Shown in pieces: positions 26,758-34,440 of a stretch of DNA of 64,000 nucleotides. The DNA lies in contig NZ_JBHRTO010000001.1 of the NCBI RefSeq assembly GCF_042646385.1, forward strand, positions 2,790,001 through 2,854,000. Reading direction: 5' to 3'. This stretch comes from Cypionkella sinensis (lineage in GTDB: Bacteria; Pseudomonadota; Alphaproteobacteria; Rhodobacterales; Rhodobacteraceae). Each line of letters begins with the position of its first letter. Within the stretch, counting starts at the first letter, position 1. The position numbers and the translations under genes are program-made. The notes under the pieces were generated by a model. The model had not been told where the DNA came from. It did no database searches and saw nothing but the letters and a program-made list of their open reading frames with translations.

Positions 26758-28239
26758 TCAGACGATGCCAGACAAAAGAACCACGCCCAAAGTCAGCCAT
26801 CCGATGGCGAGAGCGTGAGAGAATGTGGAAGACCAGCCTTGCAGGCGTTGGCCAAAGGGAAGCGCCACAGCGCGGGCCTTGCGGGCGGATTGCCGGGTCC
26901 AGCGTTGGCGGTCGAGGCGGAACAGCACGAAGCTTTTAACTGCCGCCCCGGTGATCTGGCTGAAATACAGCAAGAACGGATAGGTGATCGGGAAGGGCTG
27001 CATCCGCACCGTCGCCAGAATCCAGCAATAGGTGTAGCGGGTGAACATGATCCAGGCGATGTAGACGGGTAGCGCTAACGGCTCAATGAATGCCGCGCCC
27101 AGCAGCACCGAGATCGGGCCCGCGAGCGTCGTCCAGATGCCCACGCGCTGATCCAGGATCGACCACCAGGTGAACCATCCGATGCTGTTGGGGGAAAGCG
27201 ACAGCGCACGGCCATTGGTGCGCAGCATGTTGCCAAACCAGCGCATCATCAGGGTCAGGGCGGAATCCACAAAGCCGGGGCGCGGCTGGCTTTCCATCGA
27301 CAGCGAGGCGACATCGGGCAGATAGCCCATCTTGTAGCCATTCTTCAGCAGCCAGAACCAGGTGGACTTGTCATCGCCCGTGAGGAAATTCACCCGACCA
27401 AGCCGCCAATGGTCGATGAAGTCGCTTTGCACCTGATTGATAAAGCCCGCGTTGGTGGCTAGGTCGGCGCGCACCACGCTCATCCGCCCGGTCAGGGTCA
27501 GAACGCGGTCTGACAGGCCCATCGACGACATCATCACCTGCCGCTGGTTAAAGCGCAGCATGAACCAGTCGCGGAACAAGGGCATGTCGGTGGCGCGGAT
27601 TTCGACCTTTTCGTCGGTGGTCACGGCACCCATATCCGGGTTGGTGAAGAAGGGTGCGGTGGCAGCGACAATATCTTCGGGCACGCAGCTGTCGCCATCG
27701 ACAAACAGCACGATGTCGCGACGGGTTGGGGCCTCGCCTGCGATCAGGCGCAGTGATCGTGCCAAAGCATCGCGTTTGCCGGTGCCGGCGATCTGATCAA
27801 CCATCAGGCGGGTCGTCGAGGTATCCACCGCCATGCGATCAAAGATGTTGCGGATAAGCCGGGCATCGGCGGTATCCACCACCGAACACACCACAGTCGC
27901 GCCACCCGCCGAAGCTGCCGCCGCGCGGAATAAGGCCTGATAAACGCGCGTCGTGACTTCGGGTTCGATCTTGTAGCTGGTGACAAGGAAGTAGGCATGG
28001 GCAGGCGTGGGCAAGGCTGCATAGGCCGCCATCGCCCTCGCTTTGCGCCGGGGGTAGACCCATTTCAGGAACAGCGCGGCGCGTGAGAAGTTGATCGCGG
28101 CCCAAGTGTAGCGCCACAGGCCAATCACCCCGACCACAACCAAGGCGCTGCCCACATCGCCAATCGCGTGGAAAGGCAGGCTAAGGCCAAGCCCCAACAT
28201 CACCGCGATAAAGGCGATATGTCCCAGCATCATCATCAC
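26758..28239 (-). CDS. alg8: Alg8-like mannuronan synthase (GT2 glycosyltransferase)
   Basis: A 493-aa protein (Pseudomonas Alg8 is 494 aa) with N-terminal and C-terminal membrane helices around a GT2 domain. Diagnostic segments are 'FVDGDSCVPE' (DxD, metal and sugar nucleotide), 'GRVNFLTGDDKSTWFWLL' (the Alg8-type TGDDKS acceptor motif) and 'LTLMMRWFGNMLRTNGRAL', nearly identical to the Alg8 family block. It polymerises mannuronate from GDP-mannuronate at the inner membrane. The start codon region ATGATGATGATG overlaps the algD stop codon, so any of four ATGs could be used. All residues one would expect are present. Confidence 0.93.
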   Translation of the reverse strand: MMMMLGHIAFIAVMLGLGLSLPFHAIGDVGSALVVVGVIGLWRYTWAAINFSRAALFLKWVYPRRKARAMAAYAALPTPAHAYFLVTSYKIEPEVTTRVYQALFRAAAASAGGATVVCSVVDTADARLIRNIFDRMAVDTSTTRLMVDQIAGTGKRDALARSLRLIAGEAPTRRDIVLFVDGDSCVPEDIVAATAPFFTNPDMGAVTTDEKVEIRATDMPLFRDWFMLRFNQRQVMMSSMGLSDRVLTLTGRMSVVRADLATNAGFINQVQSDFIDHWRLGRVNFLTGDDKSTWFWLLKNGYKMGYLPDVASLSMESQPRPGFVDSALTLMMRWFGNMLRTNGRALSLSPNSIGWFTWWSILDQRVGIWTTLAGPISVLLGAAFIEPLALPVYIAWIMFTRYTYCWILATVRMQPFPITYPFLLYFSQITGAAVKSFVLFRLDRQRWTRQSARKARAVALPFGQRLQGWSSTFSHALAIGWLTLGVVLLSGIV

Positions 28240-29549
28240 CAGCAGATGCCCTGATAGCTGCCGCCCGAACGCTTGCCGGCCTGAATGCGCGTGAGATCAA
28301 TCACTGGATGGGTCGAGGCATTTAGTTCTTCCAGCGTGTCATCGTATTTGTTGCCGACGAGAACGATGTCAGACTTGGCCAGCAGTTCCTTGATCGTCGG
28401 CACCAGACGGTCTTTCAGATCAATGTTGTAATCGTTGCCACGACCTGCCGCGCTCATGTCATTGGCGTAGGCTTCATGCACGAAGGGGTCGTAGACGTTC
28501 AGGGTCATGCCCTGATCAATCAGCCGCGCCGCCAGTTCGGCCAACGGGCTTTCGCGCATATCATCGGTGCCGGGCTTGAAGCTGATGCCGACAAGCCCAA
28601 CCGAGGTAGAGCCGGAAGCCTTCACCATAGCCTCGGCCCGGTTGATCTGTTCGGCATTGGCGACCAGAACCGCATCCAGCAGCGGCGAGGCGACGTTGAT
28701 GTCAGCGGCAATCGAGCGCAGGGCGCGCACGTCTTTCGGCAGGCACGAACCGCCAAAGGCAAAACCGGGGCGCATGAAATACGGGCTCATTGAGACTTTG
28801 TGGTCCGAGCAGAGGATTTTCATCACCGCTTGGCCATCCAGCCCACAGGCCTTGGCGATATTGCCGATCTCATTCGCAAACGTGACCTTCACCGCGCGCC
28901 AGGCGTTCGAGGTGTATTTGATCATCTCGGCCGAGCGCACATCCACGACATTGACAGCGCAGGGCAGATCTTTGTTCAGCATCGTCAGGAAGTCGGCGGT
29001 CTTCTGTTCCAGTGCGCCGAACACGATCAGGCCTGGGTCGTAGTAATCCTGAATGGCCGTGCTTTCGCGCAGGAACTCGGGGTAATAGCCAACGCCGAAA
29101 CCAACACCCGCTTCCATGCCCGAGTATTCCTCAAGGATCGGGATGCAGACCTTTTCCATCGTGCCCGGAACGATGGTGGAGCGCACGATCACCGAATGGA
29201 AACCGTCTTTGCCCGGAAGCGCTGCCGCAATCGCACGGCAGCAGCTTTCCACGTATTTCAAGCCGATGGAGCCATCCTCGGCCGAAGGCGTGCCAACGCA
29301 GACGAACGACGCATCGGCGGCGCGCACAGCGGCAGCGGCGTCCAACGTGGCGGTCAGCTTGCCTGCGGCAAAAACCTCGGCGATCAGCTCTGGCAGGCCG
29401 TGTTCCACGATGGGGGAAAGGCCCGCGTTGATCGAGGCAACCTTACCCGGATCAACGTCCACCGCGATCACCTCGTGGCCGTCTTTGGCTAGGCAAGCCG
29501 CCGAGACAACACCCACATAACCGATCCCGAACACGACAATTTTGGCCAT
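28236..29549 (-). CDS. algD: GDP-mannose 6-dehydrogenase
   Basis: A 437-aa enzyme of the UDP-glucose/GDP-mannose dehydrogenase family (Pseudomonas AlgD is 436 aa). It shows the N-terminal NAD fold 'VVFGIGYVGVVSAACLA', the catalytic Cys269 in 'FAFGGSCLPKDVRAL', and AlgD-specific features such as 'VSMSPYFMRPGFAFGG' and the C-terminal 'SYQGICW'. It oxidises GDP-mannose to GDP-mannuronic acid, the committed step of alginate synthesis. As the first gene of the operon it sets transcript entry; GAGGGA lies eight bases upstream of the ATG. This is the best evidence that the operon uses GDP-mannuronate rather than another uronic acid. Confidence 0.95.
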   Translation of the reverse strand: MAKIVVFGIGYVGVVSAACLAKDGHEVIAVDVDPGKVASINAGLSPIVEHGLPELIAEVFAAGKLTATLDAAAAVRAADASFVCVGTPSAEDGSIGLKYVESCCRAIAAALPGKDGFHSVIVRSTIVPGTMEKVCIPILEEYSGMEAGVGFGVGYYPEFLRESTAIQDYYDPGLIVFGALEQKTADFLTMLNKDLPCAVNVVDVRSAEMIKYTSNAWRAVKVTFANEIGNIAKACGLDGQAVMKILCSDHKVSMSPYFMRPGFAFGGSCLPKDVRALRSIAADINVASPLLDAVLVANAEQINRAEAMVKASGSTSVGLVGISFKPGTDDMRESPLAELAARLIDQGMTLNVYDPFVHEAYANDMSAAGRGNDYNIDLKDRLVPTIKELLAKSDIVLVGNKYDDTLEELNASTHPVIDLTRIQAGKRSGGSYQGICW

Positions 29550-29698
29550 CTCAATCGTCCCTCTAATGTGGCATTCCTGCGGCGAAAATGCGGCAGTGCA
29601 GCATTAACGGCACATTAAGGACGGCCAAAGAGATTTGGAAAGTCAGGCTAAACCCTTATTTTTGTCGTATTTTCGCGTAAACGCCTTACACAATTCGG
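29550..29698 (-). promoter_or_regulatory. Upstream region of the alg operon
   Basis: The leader of algD must lie here. It contains near-repeats of CATTAA (GCATTAACGG and CACATTAAGG, 29601-29620, and an inverted CTAATGTGG near 29563), which could be regulator sites. No convincing sigma-70 or sigma-54 promoter could be picked by eye. Confidence 0.35.
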
Positions 29699-29704
29699 TA
29701 TACT

Positions 29705-29797
29705 GTCAGGCAAAACCGAAAGGTTTATGCTGCAATGCAGAAAACGAACGCGCGCTGCCGGACGCACCAAAAGATGCGCCCGGCGGCATGTTTTTTT
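29705..29797 (+). ncRNA. Candidate small RNA divergent from algD
   Basis: On the plus strand a TATACT box (29699-29704) is followed by a perfect AAACC-GAAA-GGTTT tetraloop hairpin (29713-29726), a short repeat and then a strong terminator. No open frame of note is present. A transcript of about 90 nt is plausible, but no good -35 box is visible; the hairpins might instead belong to a bidirectional terminator for the luxR gene. Confidence 0.3.
29754..29797 (+). terminator. Strong rho-independent terminator, plus-strand orientation
   Basis: A 13-bp GC-rich stem (GCTGCCGGACGCA with TGCGCCCGGCGGC, two G-U pairs, eight-base loop) is followed by ATG and seven Ts (29791-29797). The T-tract is on the plus strand, although both flanking genes run on the minus strand. 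The minus strand has only weak T-runs after the stem. Confidence 0.7.
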
Positions 29798-29812
29798 CAG
29801 GGTTATTAAGGA

Positions 29813-30490
29813 TTAGCCGAGACGTTCTTGCGATTGAACCCAGCCATTGCGAATCGCATATTCGACGATGGCACGGCGGCCTTGCAGGTTAAGTTTGCTG
29901 CTGCCCCGCGCTTTGTAGGTCTCGATGGTTTTCGAGGAAAGCGCCAGTTCCAGGCCGATCTCTTTCAGGCTTTTGCCAAAGGCGACCGACTTCAGAACAT
30001 AGATTTCACGCTCTGTCAGATCGCGCTGGCGTAGCGTGCCCGACATGGGTTGTGCGGCCTCGAACAGATTCGAGAAGCTGGGATCGATACAAGTCGCCCC
30101 GCCATGCACCACCGAAATGGCCTGCTCTAACTGTTCTAGCCCGATACTGCGCGGCAGCACCCCGCGAAAGCCTGAGGCAAGGCAGGCTTTCGCCAAGGCA
30201 GTTGATGGATCGTTGGTATAACTGATCAGACGACGCGTTCCAAAACGCTCAAACAAGCGTTGCGCCAATCTGGCTGGGGTCAGGTCGAGTTGCGCAGGGT
30301 CGAGCAAAACCATATCGACCGGCGTAGTGTTCTGGCTTGCTGGATCATGCGCGGCCTCCAGCAGATCGGCGGGGGATTTCGCAAAGGCGCGTATCTGAGG
30401 GCGCTTTTCCAGCAAAGCGCACAATCCCAGCGCAAACATCGGGTCTTTGTCGATCACGACCAAGTGGAGCGTCTGGTCTTCGGCAAACAT
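29813..30490 (-). CDS. LuxR/NarL-type response regulator upstream of the alg operon
   Basis: A 225-aa protein with a receiver-like N-terminal domain and a LuxR C-terminal HTH ('LTEREIYVLKSVAFGKSLKEI' region, recognition helix 'LSSKTIETYKARGSSKL'). In the receiver, acidic residues are kept ('VIDKDP', 'VLLDP'), but the usual conserved Lys is Arg ('GVLPRS'), so phosphorylation control is uncertain. The start at 30490 is chosen for AAAGGAA just upstream. It is encoded on the same strand, 263 bp before algD, and is the natural candidate for its regulator. No cognate histidine kinase is present in the window. Confidence 0.8.
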   Translation of the reverse strand: MFAEDQTLHLVVIDKDPMFALGLCALLEKRPQIRAFAKSPADLLEAAHDPASQNTTPVDMVLLDPAQLDLTPARLAQRLFERFGTRRLISYTNDPSTALAKACLASGFRGVLPRSIGLEQLEQAISVVHGGATCIDPSFSNLFEAAQPMSGTLRQRDLTEREIYVLKSVAFGKSLKEIGLELALSSKTIETYKARGSSKLNLQGRRAIVEYAIRNGWVQSQERLG

Positions 30491-30853
30491 TTGGCGTTCC
30501 TTTGGGGGGTGGGCATTGCGACACCAAAGCGATGACTGGTGCCACATGGAAAATGGATAGATCTAAACCGGCTCCCCCCGATTGAAACAATGTCACCTCT
30601 TAACGTCATACGTGCTTAGTATGCGCAGGCTTCGTAACGACACAATAACGCCCTACTGGGGGCATGGTGCTTCAAGCGCATAATCGCTGAGGATGATGCA
30701 CGAATCGGCGGAATTTCGGGCAAATGCCTAGTTGGGCATCCCGCCAGAATCTGCGTTGAAAGGCATTTCCTGACAGCACGACAAATGGCTTTCGCAACGC
30801 CTGACAGCAATAGGCCAGGGCATGGACCAAACTTGCGGCGATTTGCGATCAGA
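30491..30853. promoter_or_regulatory. Intergenic region between luxR-type gene and RTX gene
   Basis: No gene was found in these 363 bp. The region holds ATTGAAACAAT (30581-30591), the inverted repeat CATAC-N7-GTATG near 30609-30625, and two copies of CCTGACAGC (30769-30777, 30800-30808). It serves as the luxR promoter region and the RTX gene's 3' region. No clear terminator with a T-tract is seen. Confidence 0.4.
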
Positions 30854-32929
30854 TCAGTGCAAAAGGTAGTCGCGCAAGGCCACGGCATCGACGTTCGTCA
30901 GGGTCAGCGAATCGCCCAAGTCAGACGTCATCGTCAAGAAACTTGTCTGACCGCGCACCTGTGCGGTGATTGCAAAATCATCGGCCGCGGACAATGCGCC
31001 ATCCAGCCAATGCGTCAGCGAGTCGGCCAGATCAGTTTCAGTAAACCCAAAGAATACCAGTGTGTCCTCCGCATCCATGCTGAAATCGCGCACGGTGTTG
31101 CTGCCTGCGCTGGCGATGAACACATCTGCGCCCTGCCCGCCAAGCATATTATCTAGGCCACTGCCGCCATTCAGTGTGTCGCTGCCCAAACCACCTGAAA
31201 GCACATCATTTCCGGTGCCGCCGTTCAGAAGATCATTGCCGGCGTATCCATGCAGTCGATCATTGCCGGCCTCGCCGAAGATGATGTTGCTGCCAGAATT
31301 GCCGATGATGCGATTTCCGCTGCTGTTGCCCAGCACATCAACATCGGCTCGACCGGTAATCCGCATGTCCTGAACCGAACTGTCCGCCATGCTGTCACTG
31401 GACACATCAATCTGCGATGGCGTGCCGGTTGTTGCTGATGCCGGGGCCGACACCACGGACAAGGTTCTGCTGCTGACGGCCCTTACGCCGTCTGTGAACT
31501 GAAACTCCTCAATCCCCGAGATGAAGGTGCGACCCAAAGCGCTAAGGACAACGCTTTGGCCACCGATGGTTGTCACCAGGACTTGTGAGCTGTGCAGACC
31601 CATCACCAGCCGATCTACACCCTGCCCGCCGTTGATCGTATCGTCCCCCGCCGAGGCCACAACCAGATCAGACCCTGTGCCGAGATCAATCCAATCATTG
31701 CCCGCGCCACCTGCCACGCTGTCATTTCCCGACAAAGTGCTGATCCGCGCCCCGGTGTCGACTGCCACCACCGCATCGGCCCGCACCGTCGCCACGACAT
31801 TTTCAAACTTGATGACATTGGCGTCTGCATCGGTCGGCGCGCCGTAGGTGGTGCCCGGATTGAAAAAGCTGACGGATGCCATGTATGCCTGCTCAATCGC
31901 ATTGCGGACCGAGTTATGCACGATCACCGTATTGCCGTGATCCAGACCGCCGTGAAAGTTGATGTCGCGGTTGGTGAAATCCACCTCGATCGTGTTGTTC
32001 GCTGCCGAAGTATAGCTGGCGAACAGCACAGCATGTCGGGTGTCCACGGCCTGCAAATGCGTGAACACGCTGTCGTAAACATCGCGGATCCAGAAACCAT
32101 AGCCGTTGCCGCCATCGCCTTTGTTCTGAGCGCCCGTCACCGTCACATCATCCACCACAGCATCAATCGAGCGGCCCAGCACCAGACCGTTGGAACCGGG
32201 ATTGATGATATCGACATGCTCGACCACCGTGCGCACCGAACTGTTGACCAGCACCATCATGCCGCCATCTTCGGCCCGGTTGATGTTGTTGAAGTTGCTG
32301 GGGTCCGCAGTGCCGTAAGCGCCTTGAAAGGTCAGGTTGCGCAGGGTCACGTCCTCGACCGTATCCGCCACCGCAACCGTTGTTGTCGCCGCATCAAAGG
32401 CAAATGGCAGCGGGCGATCCAGCGAGACCGTGTTGCCATTCACCGCCGTCACCACCACCATCGCCGTGCGCAGCGGTTTGTCCTGTTGCCACTGGGTATC
32501 GCCAATCTCGGCGAACAGGGCCGCGTCGTTGGGTCGTTCGATCCACAGCACATCGCCGACCTTTAGCGCCGCACCATTCGCCACCTTCAGGCTGCTGGCC
32601 CCCTCCTGAGCCGCCGCCGTCAGTTTCATCGCATTGCTCTCCGTCTCGCGGAACAAGCCAGCACCGACTTGCACCGCAGGTGCCCCGGCCAGTGATTTGT
32701 CCGCGATGATGGTGACGTTGCCCTGCCCTTCCAGCGTTATGCCATCCTTGTTGATCACCACGGTTTTGTTGAACGTGTAGGTGCCCTGCTGCAAGACGAT
32801 ATGCGTGCCCGGCGTGGCCGCATTGATGGCTGCCTGTATTACAGAGGCAGAGCTTCCGGCGGCAATCGTGATCACCGGAACCGCTGCAGTTGATGATGCA
32901 AAAGCGGCGCTGGATTGGGCAGCAGACAT
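30854..32929 (-). CDS. Secreted beta-helix protein with RTX calcium-binding repeats
   Basis: A 691-aa protein without a Sec signal. The N-terminal half (about 20-385) is a pectate-lyase-like right-handed beta-helix ('ASVIQAAINAATPGTHIVLQ' opening, rungs such as 'DGITLEGQGNVTII', 'DVTLRNLTFQGAYG'). The second half carries two groups of RTX nonapeptides ('GGAGNDWIDLG', 'GEAGNDRLHGYAGNDLLNGG') and a C-terminal segment expected to be read by a type I secretion system. This architecture is shared with AlgE-type extracellular epimerases and some lyases, but no DPHx motif is present. Given its place beside the polysaccharide operon, a polymer-binding or polymer-modifying matrix protein is likely; the enzymatic activity is unknown. 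GAGG precedes the ATG. Confidence 0.75.
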   Translation of the reverse strand: MSAAQSSAAFASSTAAVPVITIAAGSSASVIQAAINAATPGTHIVLQQGTYTFNKTVVINKDGITLEGQGNVTIIADKSLAGAPAVQVGAGLFRETESNAMKLTAAAQEGASSLKVANGAALKVGDVLWIERPNDAALFAEIGDTQWQQDKPLRTAMVVVTAVNGNTVSLDRPLPFAFDAATTTVAVADTVEDVTLRNLTFQGAYGTADPSNFNNINRAEDGGMMVLVNSSVRTVVEHVDIINPGSNGLVLGRSIDAVVDDVTVTGAQNKGDGGNGYGFWIRDVYDSVFTHLQAVDTRHAVLFASYTSAANNTIEVDFTNRDINFHGGLDHGNTVIVHNSVRNAIEQAYMASVSFFNPGTTYGAPTDADANVIKFENVVATVRADAVVAVDTGARISTLSGNDSVAGGAGNDWIDLGTGSDLVVASAGDDTINGGQGVDRLVMGLHSSQVLVTTIGGQSVVLSALGRTFISGIEEFQFTDGVRAVSSRTLSVVSAPASATTGTPSQIDVSSDSMADSSVQDMRITGRADVDVLGNSSGNRIIGNSGSNIIFGEAGNDRLHGYAGNDLLNGGTGNDVLSGGLGSDTLNGGSGLDNMLGGQGADVFIASAGSNTVRDFSMDAEDTLVFFGFTETDLADSLTHWLDGALSAADDFAITAQVRGQTSFLTMTSDLGDSLTLTNVDAVALRDYLLH

Positions 32930-33312
32930 GACAAACCTCGATCGGTTAAAGCAGCAGACCTCTCTGGGCTGAGATTCAAATCAGGCAGCAATGTGTTTGC
33001 TGTGCGGCAGCTCTGCGCCAAGGGCGTGATGAGGGATTTGCCTGACAGCGCCTGTCATGACTTGCCATCAGCATCGTTTTTCAAGGCGAAACAATGGCTG
33101 CGAATTGTTTCAATATTATCTATATATTGCAGCCCTTTAGCGCGCCGCACTCCAAAGCCCGCAGCCCGCACCGCCGCTGATTCGCCCATCTGGCAACCGT
33201 GCCAGCGGCCTTGCGCGGTGTTGGGGCTTTCGATACGCTGAATGTATTGGATTATTTTAACCTGTTGCCGTCTTAATGCCCGCCAGACCGCCCCGCTGAT
33301 CAGGAGCTTTCG
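32930..33312. promoter_or_regulatory. Divergent promoter region with two perfect inverted repeats
   Basis: There is no gene in these 383 bp between the RTX gene and the YceI-OmpA operon. Two operator-like repeats stand out: TGACAG-CGC-CTGTCA (33043-33057) and GAAACAAT-N8-ATTGTTTC (33088-33111). Both half-sites recur upstream of the luxR-type gene. An AT-rich stretch (33110-33130) may hold a promoter. Confidence 0.5.
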
Positions 33313-34440
33313 ATGACTGGCCTATTCCATGCTCTCAGCCGTTTGCGGTTGTGTCTGGCGCTCATGCTGCTGTGTGCGCCTGTGCCGCTGGCCGCTCAGG
33401 ATGCCAGCTTTGCCCCCGGATGGCAGGTCGATGCGCAAAGCTCGCAGTTGCGGTTTCAATCGGTGAAGAATGTCACCAAGGTTGAATCCAGCACCTTTGC
33501 CGCATTTTCAGGCGCGCTGGATGCTGATGGCACACTTTCGCTGCATGTGTTTCTGGACTCGGTCGATACCAAGATCGATCTGCGCAATGTGCGGATGCGG
33601 TTTTTGCTGTTCGAAACCTTCCGCTTCCCCGAAGCGGTGATCACCGCCAAGATCAACCCCGCCGATCTGGCTGATCTGCCGAAACTGCGGCGCAAGACCG
33701 TGCATCTGACCTACACGCTGGACCTGCACGGTGTGCAGAAACAGCTAGAGACGGACGTGGCCGTCACCATGGTGGATGATGCAACGGTGGTGGTCTCCTC
33801 GACTGTGCCCGTAGTGATCGCCACCGATGATTTCGGCTTGGCCGAGGGGGTGCAAAAGCTGCAAGAGGCCGCGAATGTGGTGATCATACCGTCTGGCACC
33901 GTCAGCTTTGATCTGACCTTGAAGCGCAACGGCGGCGCAGCCCCGGCACCTGCCGCACCAGCCGTCGAAGCCCCCGCCACAGAAGCCCCGGTGGCCACTG
34001 CTCCAGCGCCACCCGCGGCCCCTGAGGTTGCGCCAGCGGTGACAGCGTTGGAGCCGACCGGCGATCTGGATCTTGAGGCCTGTAAGGGCCGCTTTGAAAT
34101 CCTGTCGCGCAGCGGCAATATCAACTTCCACTCCGGCTCGGCCCGCCTGCAGGCTGACAGTTCCGCATTGCTGGATAGCGTCGCCGATATCATCGCGCGC
34201 TGCCCCGGCCTGAAGATTGAAGTCTCGGGCCACACCGATGCCGATGGTTCACCCAGCGCCAACCAGTATCTGTCGCAGCAGCGCGCCAAGGCGGTGGTGC
34301 GCTATCTGGTGAAAAAAGGCCTTGCCGCCGACCGTTTCACCGCCATGGGCTATGGCGAGGATAAACCGCTGTTCGACAATGACACGCCCGAGCATAAATC
34401 CCGCAACCGCCGGATCGAATTTACGCTGGTGCAGCCGTAA
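33313..34440 (+). CDS. YceI-OmpA fusion protein, exported
   Basis: A 375-aa exported protein with a signal peptide ending near PLAAQDA. Residues about 32-205 form a YceI-like lipocalin-type beta-barrel ('GWQVDAQSSQLRFQSVKN', 'RMRFLLFETFRFPEAVI'), a fold that binds amphiphilic or isoprenoid ligands. A Pro/Ala linker (about 208-250) leads to an OmpA peptidoglycan-binding domain with 'INFHSGSARLQAD', 'EVSGHTDADGSPSANQYLSQQRA' (broken as EVSGHTDADG and LSQQRA) and 'NRRIEF'. The fusion would hold a ligand-binding barrel at the cell wall. Its stop codon directly abuts the next ATG; it is the first gene of a three-gene operon with a kinase. Confidence 0.8.
   Translation: MTGLFHALSRLRLCLALMLLCAPVPLAAQDASFAPGWQVDAQSSQLRFQSVKNVTKVESSTFAAFSGALDADGTLSLHVFLDSVDTKIDLRNVRMRFLLFETFRFPEAVITAKINPADLADLPKLRRKTVHLTYTLDLHGVQKQLETDVAVTMVDDATVVVSSTVPVVIATDDFGLAEGVQKLQEAANVVIIPSGTVSFDLTLKRNGGAAPAPAAPAVEAPATEAPVATAPAPPAAPEVAPAVTALEPTGDLDLEACKGRFEILSRSGNINFHSGSARLQADSSALLDSVADIIARCPGLKIEVSGHTDADGSPSANQYLSQQRAKAVVRYLVKKGLAADRFTAMGYGEDKPLFDNDTPEHKSRNRRIEFTLVQP

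Noticed and set aside
30854..32929. Calling the RTX beta-helix protein an AlgE-type mannuronan epimerase
   Set aside because: The architecture fits, but there is no DPHD/DPHE motif and no Tyr/His set that can be placed by eye, so no enzymatic call was made.
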